DNA from: Opisthorchis felineus | Taxonomy: Eukaryota > Platyhelminthes > Trematoda > Opisthorchiida > Opisthorchiidae | Assembly (NCBI GenBank): GCA_004794785.1 | Contig: SJOL01004185.1 | Location: 169,498 to 233,497, forward strand | Direction: 5' to 3' | DNA: 64,000 nt | In this document: positions 61,089 through 64,000 of the stretch, piece after piece | Numbering within the stretch: position 1 is the stretch's first letter | Layout: each line of letters starts with the position of its first letter | Notes under the pieces: generated by a model | What the model was told of the DNA's origin: nothing | What the model saw: the letters and a program-made list of their open reading frames with translations, nothing else | Databases searched by the model: none | Made by a program: the position numbers and the translations under genes

Positions 61089-61245
61089 TGTCATGATTTT
61101 TGTGTGCTTGTTATTATACTTACCCTATATACTCGCACTGAACCTTTGTGTGTACACGTCAGCTCATCTACGCTCGTTCTTAGACAAGTAAAACTTTGTT
61201 TATCCTCGATAACCCGGACTATGTTCTAACTCGTTCTCGGACACA
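61089..61245 (+). repeat. 3' LTR of the second gypsy element
   Basis: TGTCATGATTTTTGTGTGCT to TCTCGGACACA. It is ten bases longer than the 5' LTR because of AACTCGTTCT and carries several substitutions, so the copy is old. Confidence 0.8.
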
Positions 61246-61250
61246 TTCTA

Positions 61251-61435
61251 AACGTCTCACACCTGTAGCACCCTTTCGGTGCCTAGCTGCCATGCCACCT
61301 GAAGGAAGCACGAGGGCTGAGATACTACAAGGCAGCCCAAGCCTAGACGGGAGCAGTCGAGATGCAGAGTTCGGATTCGAACCACGGACCTTCCGGTACT
61401 AAGTTGGCGCCTTATCCACTTAGCCACCTCGAACC
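61251..61435 (-). repeat. SINE-A copy abutting the gypsy 3' LTR
   Basis: On the - strand GGTTCGAGGTGGCTAAGTGG, GGACCGGAAGGTCC-like region (CCGGAAGGTCCGTGGTTCGA), then GGTGGCATGGCAGCTAGGCA and CCGAAAGGGTGCTACAGGTG. It starts six bases after the LTR end. All SINE parts but the long tail are present. Confidence 0.85.
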
Positions 61436-61539
61436 AACTACGTTCCAGATGACGATGGAGAAATTTTGGAATTCATCACCACCCTTCACGGTAGTACATG
61501 AATGAGTTCCTCATTTTTTCACAGGATTCGCACTTAAGA
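61436..61539. other. Short unassigned spacer
   Basis: Nothing recognised. Confidence 0.3.
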
Positions 61540-62345
61540 GGCAGATTATGGAAACTCTCCAAAACTCGGTGTTCAGATCGTTCCGGGTGAGAAAAGTGTC
61601 CATCTGGAATATGCAGACGATAATGCTCTCGTTTTTGAAAAAGAGCAGGAGGAAGGAGGAATACTCCAAAAGTTGACAGAAGTCATCCAGTCCTTCGGCA
61701 TGTACTTCGCGTCCACAAAGCGCAGTCATGCTTTTGGACGCACAGTCTCTGAACACGCCTCAGTATTAAAGAAGTGACATTGGAAATTGTGGAACGCTGT
61801 ACGTTTCTCAGAAGTTGCATTAGCACCGACGGGAGTGTGATAGACGAAGTCGACGCACTAATATCAAAGACCAGAATTGCTTTAGCCTAGTGACGCCACT
61901 TGTGGCATCAAGAAGACATACCACTGAGTCACAAAAGACGCGGGTATCAGACTACAGCGCGGGCTCTATTGTTGTACGGCTGCGAGACTTAGTCACTTCG
62001 GACAGAGGATCTGAAATATCTTCACGTTTTTGACCACCGACGCCTTAGAACTATGGCTGGAACCAACGAATTTGGAATGAGGTGATCAGGACAAGTTTTC
62101 GGCGAAGCAGACGGTAATTCACTCAGAGAATACATCCAATGCTGCAGGATAAGTTGACTGGGCCATGTGTCACCCAGGCCGAGTAACCTCCTGCTGAGGC
62201 GAGCGCTGTTTTTTGTGCATAACTCGGAGAGGGACAGAATAGGACGTTATAAGGGAATGAACGATGTTACAAAACGTTTGGGTGCCGTTGGTACTGTTTA
62301 CCTTCCAGGATGTGGTTCATGTGACCCTCCCTAATTTTGGCTGAG
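61540..62345 (+). pseudogene. RTE-like LINE, RT end and C-terminal region, decayed
   Basis: Broken frames read VHLEYADDNALVFEKEQEE (YADD retained, next residue changed), TEVIQSFGMYFAST, VERCTFLRSCISTDGSVID, VLLYGCET (other frame), FDHRRLRTMAG-like text and ISXLGHVSPRPSNLLLRRAL. The order and spacing equal the C-terminal half of the LINE copies at 25080-26480 and 42132-42985. It is 5'-truncated and dead. Confidence 0.8.
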
Positions 62346-62699
62346 ATGCTATGGAAGCTAATCGACATCATATCACCAGTTGCTACCCAAATTGTTTGAC
62401 TGAGTATAAGCTAGCCCAAGGTCTCCCTCCACCTCCCATTTTTCTTCATTCCATTGTAAGGCGTTATTCAAATAAACTGACATGGTTGTACGGCAGTGAA
62501 GCACCAGTGTACTCATCCAGTATTGTGGTCAATGATGATAGTTCCCGCTTAAAATCAAACCAGGGAAGTGTGGGCTTTTTGCATCCAAAGTTACTTCTTT
62601 GAGACATGATTTGTCGAGCGAGATATCGATAGCTCGCGAAAGGTCCAAGGCCACAGAGGACCATTCAACACTGAATTCAACAAAGATGATGAGATTTTT
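62346..62699. other. Unassigned
   Basis: A frame at 62351-62602 is open on both strands and shows no domain. No call is made. Confidence 0.3.
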
Positions 62700-63520
62700 C
62701 CGGTTCGTGGGATATTAGCGTCAACATATTGCCGATTTCACGAGTCAGCCATGTCCAGAACGGGCATCGGGTTCAAGTGGACAAACGAACGCTAAAAGGA
62801 TTTCCAATCTTTGAAAACAGCCCTTGTTCGCAGCATAGTGTAGTTTTTCCAGATATCTCGAAACCATTTCACCTGAAGACTGACGAATCCGAAGTGGCGA
62901 AGGCAGGATTCCTAAAACAGGACAGCTGGTTATAATAGAGTGCCTCTGAAGTATTGCATTCGGCGCAGCGCAACTACTGCGCGACGGAGAGTGAAGCGCT
63001 AGATGTCGTTTGGGTTGCAGAAAATTTTTGGGCCGTATACATGGTGAGAAAAATTATTTATAAGGACGGACCACAGCCCCCGTAACGTACTTGTCGTCCG
63101 CAAAGGAGTCTCATGGATGATTAAGCAGTTGGCACTTAGTTCTACAAGGCCATGATTTTGAGATAAAATTCATCTCAGAAAAAGCTGCAGCGGATGCACT
63201 ATCGATGCTCCATTCATTATTTCTGGCAACGACGATGAGGATTAATCGAAGTCTCTGAACGAACGACTAAAGAATCAAAGATGAAGAGCTCTCGGTAATG
63301 TTGGACGACCAGTAAAGATGAAGCAAAGCGAAATGAGGTGAACATATATGACCATGGAACATCAGTGGGTGCTTATACCACGAGTACACGGTGAGAAAGG
63401 ACAAGTCGAGGAACAAGGGCCGTTTGAAGTACTTCAGAAAAGGTTCTTCTGGTCGGGATACGAAATGGAGACTAGGCCATACGTACGGGGCTGCGAGGCA
63501 TGCCAGTAAGTTTCACTGCA
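62700..63520 (+). pseudogene. Third Ty3/gypsy lineage fragment: RNase H to integrase finger
   Basis: Reads FKWTNER, LKTALVRSIV-like text, FPDISKPFHLKTDESEVAKA, then LHSAQRNYCATESEALDVVW and a lineage-typical ADALSMLHSLF. The finger region is VRGCEACQ after VLQKRFFWSGYEMETRPYVR. In the first RNase H motif TDASE is TDESE, keeping the Asp. Many stops are present. The protein style differs from both other gypsy elements, and no LTR was found. Confidence 0.75.
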
Positions 63521-63582
63521 TAATCCCGTTCGCGTAGTACGAGTGGGGATGACACCATCGGGACAGAACGAGTTGGCACAAT

Positions 63583-63780
63583 CACCGTTATCATCGACAA
63601 AATAACATCAGTGTTCAAAATTGATGATTCGCTGCCGTACAAACATAATTTACTTGAAAGATTTACTGTGAGGCATATAATGAAAGTGGATGGGGAAGGG
63701 ACTTAGTACTGGCCTAGCACAGTCACTCCGAGGTGTCCATTCCTCCAGACATTCATTCAAGCAACCTGGATAGAAATTGA
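63583..63780 (-). mobile_element. RTE-like LINE 3' end fragment
   Basis: On the - strand GGCCAGTACTAAGTCCCTTC, ATGCCTCACAGTAAATC, TACGGCAGCGAATCATCAAT and AACACTGATGTTATTTTGTC line up with the 3' terminus of the LINE at 41820-45560. The tail is reduced to CGATGATAACG. Confidence 0.6.
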
Positions 63781-64000
63781 CAACAAGGACGCCACTGACA
63801 TCGACTACCAGCCATATCTTACAGCACTTCGAACCGGGCGCAATGCGAATCACAATCCTAGTAGGCAAGTCCAACTGACAACACGCAGACTTGTCTCAGA
63901 TTAAAGGTTGACCACTTCTTCGCTTGCACCACCCCGAAACGGGTGCGGGAAACAGCACCTTTCGGCAAATATGGTTCGACATGCATAATACGTGATTCAA

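Larger units (their letters stand above)
57362..61245 (+). mobile_element. Second Ty3/gypsy lineage, decayed, short LTRs
   Basis: Direct repeats TGTCATGATTTTTGTGTGCT...GGCACATT at 57362-57508 and 61089-61245 flank Gag, protease, RT, RNase H and integrase in that order on the + strand. The LTRs are short (about 150 bp) and the right one has ten extra bases (AACTCGTTCT). GGGGTGAA before the right LTR may be the polypurine tract. No clear primer site remains. Stops and shifts break it into at least six pieces, so it is dead. Its lineage is not assigned, but the protein differs clearly from the 49924-54918 family. Confidence 0.9.

Overview
The window looks like nuclear DNA of an animal, most likely a flatworm and probably a digenean fluke. 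This rests on a cadherin-superfamily membrane protein split by kilobase introns with GT..AG borders, on Ty3/gypsy and RTE-like retroelements of the kind common in fluke genomes, and on many tRNA-derived SINEs. There are no operons, bacterial genes or CRISPR arrays. The species assignment is inference.

Layout. 1-2828 is an uninterrupted CAT tract ending in an N. 2830-16513 holds the 3' part of a protocadherin-like gene on the + strand. I read three exons (5631-7793, 14031-14252, 15959-16513), all in phase 0, encoding the last extracellular cadherin repeats, the transmembrane helix and a long cytoplasmic tail. Its introns carry SINEs and small foldbacks. 16514-25080 is mostly unassigned intergenic DNA with LINE remnants, and 25080-26480 is a decayed RTE-type reverse transcriptase interrupted by a SINE.

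From about 41454 down to 28252 the - strand carries what I read as a second host gene built of short exons with compatible phases. It starts with an acidic N-terminus, then a linker, several coiled-coil exons and a possible Ras-association-like segment. It was assembled by eye from splice sites, reading frame and coiled-coil character, so the core exons are firmer than the 5' ones.

41820-45600 is a nearly complete but dead RTE-like LINE on the - strand, with tandem repeats at its 5' end and a (ATG)n tail at its 3' end. 46900-48958 is an internally deleted Ty3/gypsy element. 49924-54918 is a structurally complete element of a related family: one 1450-codon Gag-Pol frame, 395-bp LTRs differing at three positions, and a recognisable primer-binding site and polypurine tract. 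57362-61245 is a second, decayed Ty3/gypsy lineage with short LTRs, and 62700-63520 is a fragment of a third. At least two SINE families (called A and B here) and two unclassified repeats (C and D) are scattered throughout.

Host content is therefore two partial genes, and the right half of the window is a nested graveyard of retroelements with one apparently young copy. I found no system that is clearly new in kind. The most notable items are the young intact retroelement, the manually traced coiled-coil gene, the near-perfect 155-bp palindrome with TA flanks in one of its introns, and the extreme CAT tract.
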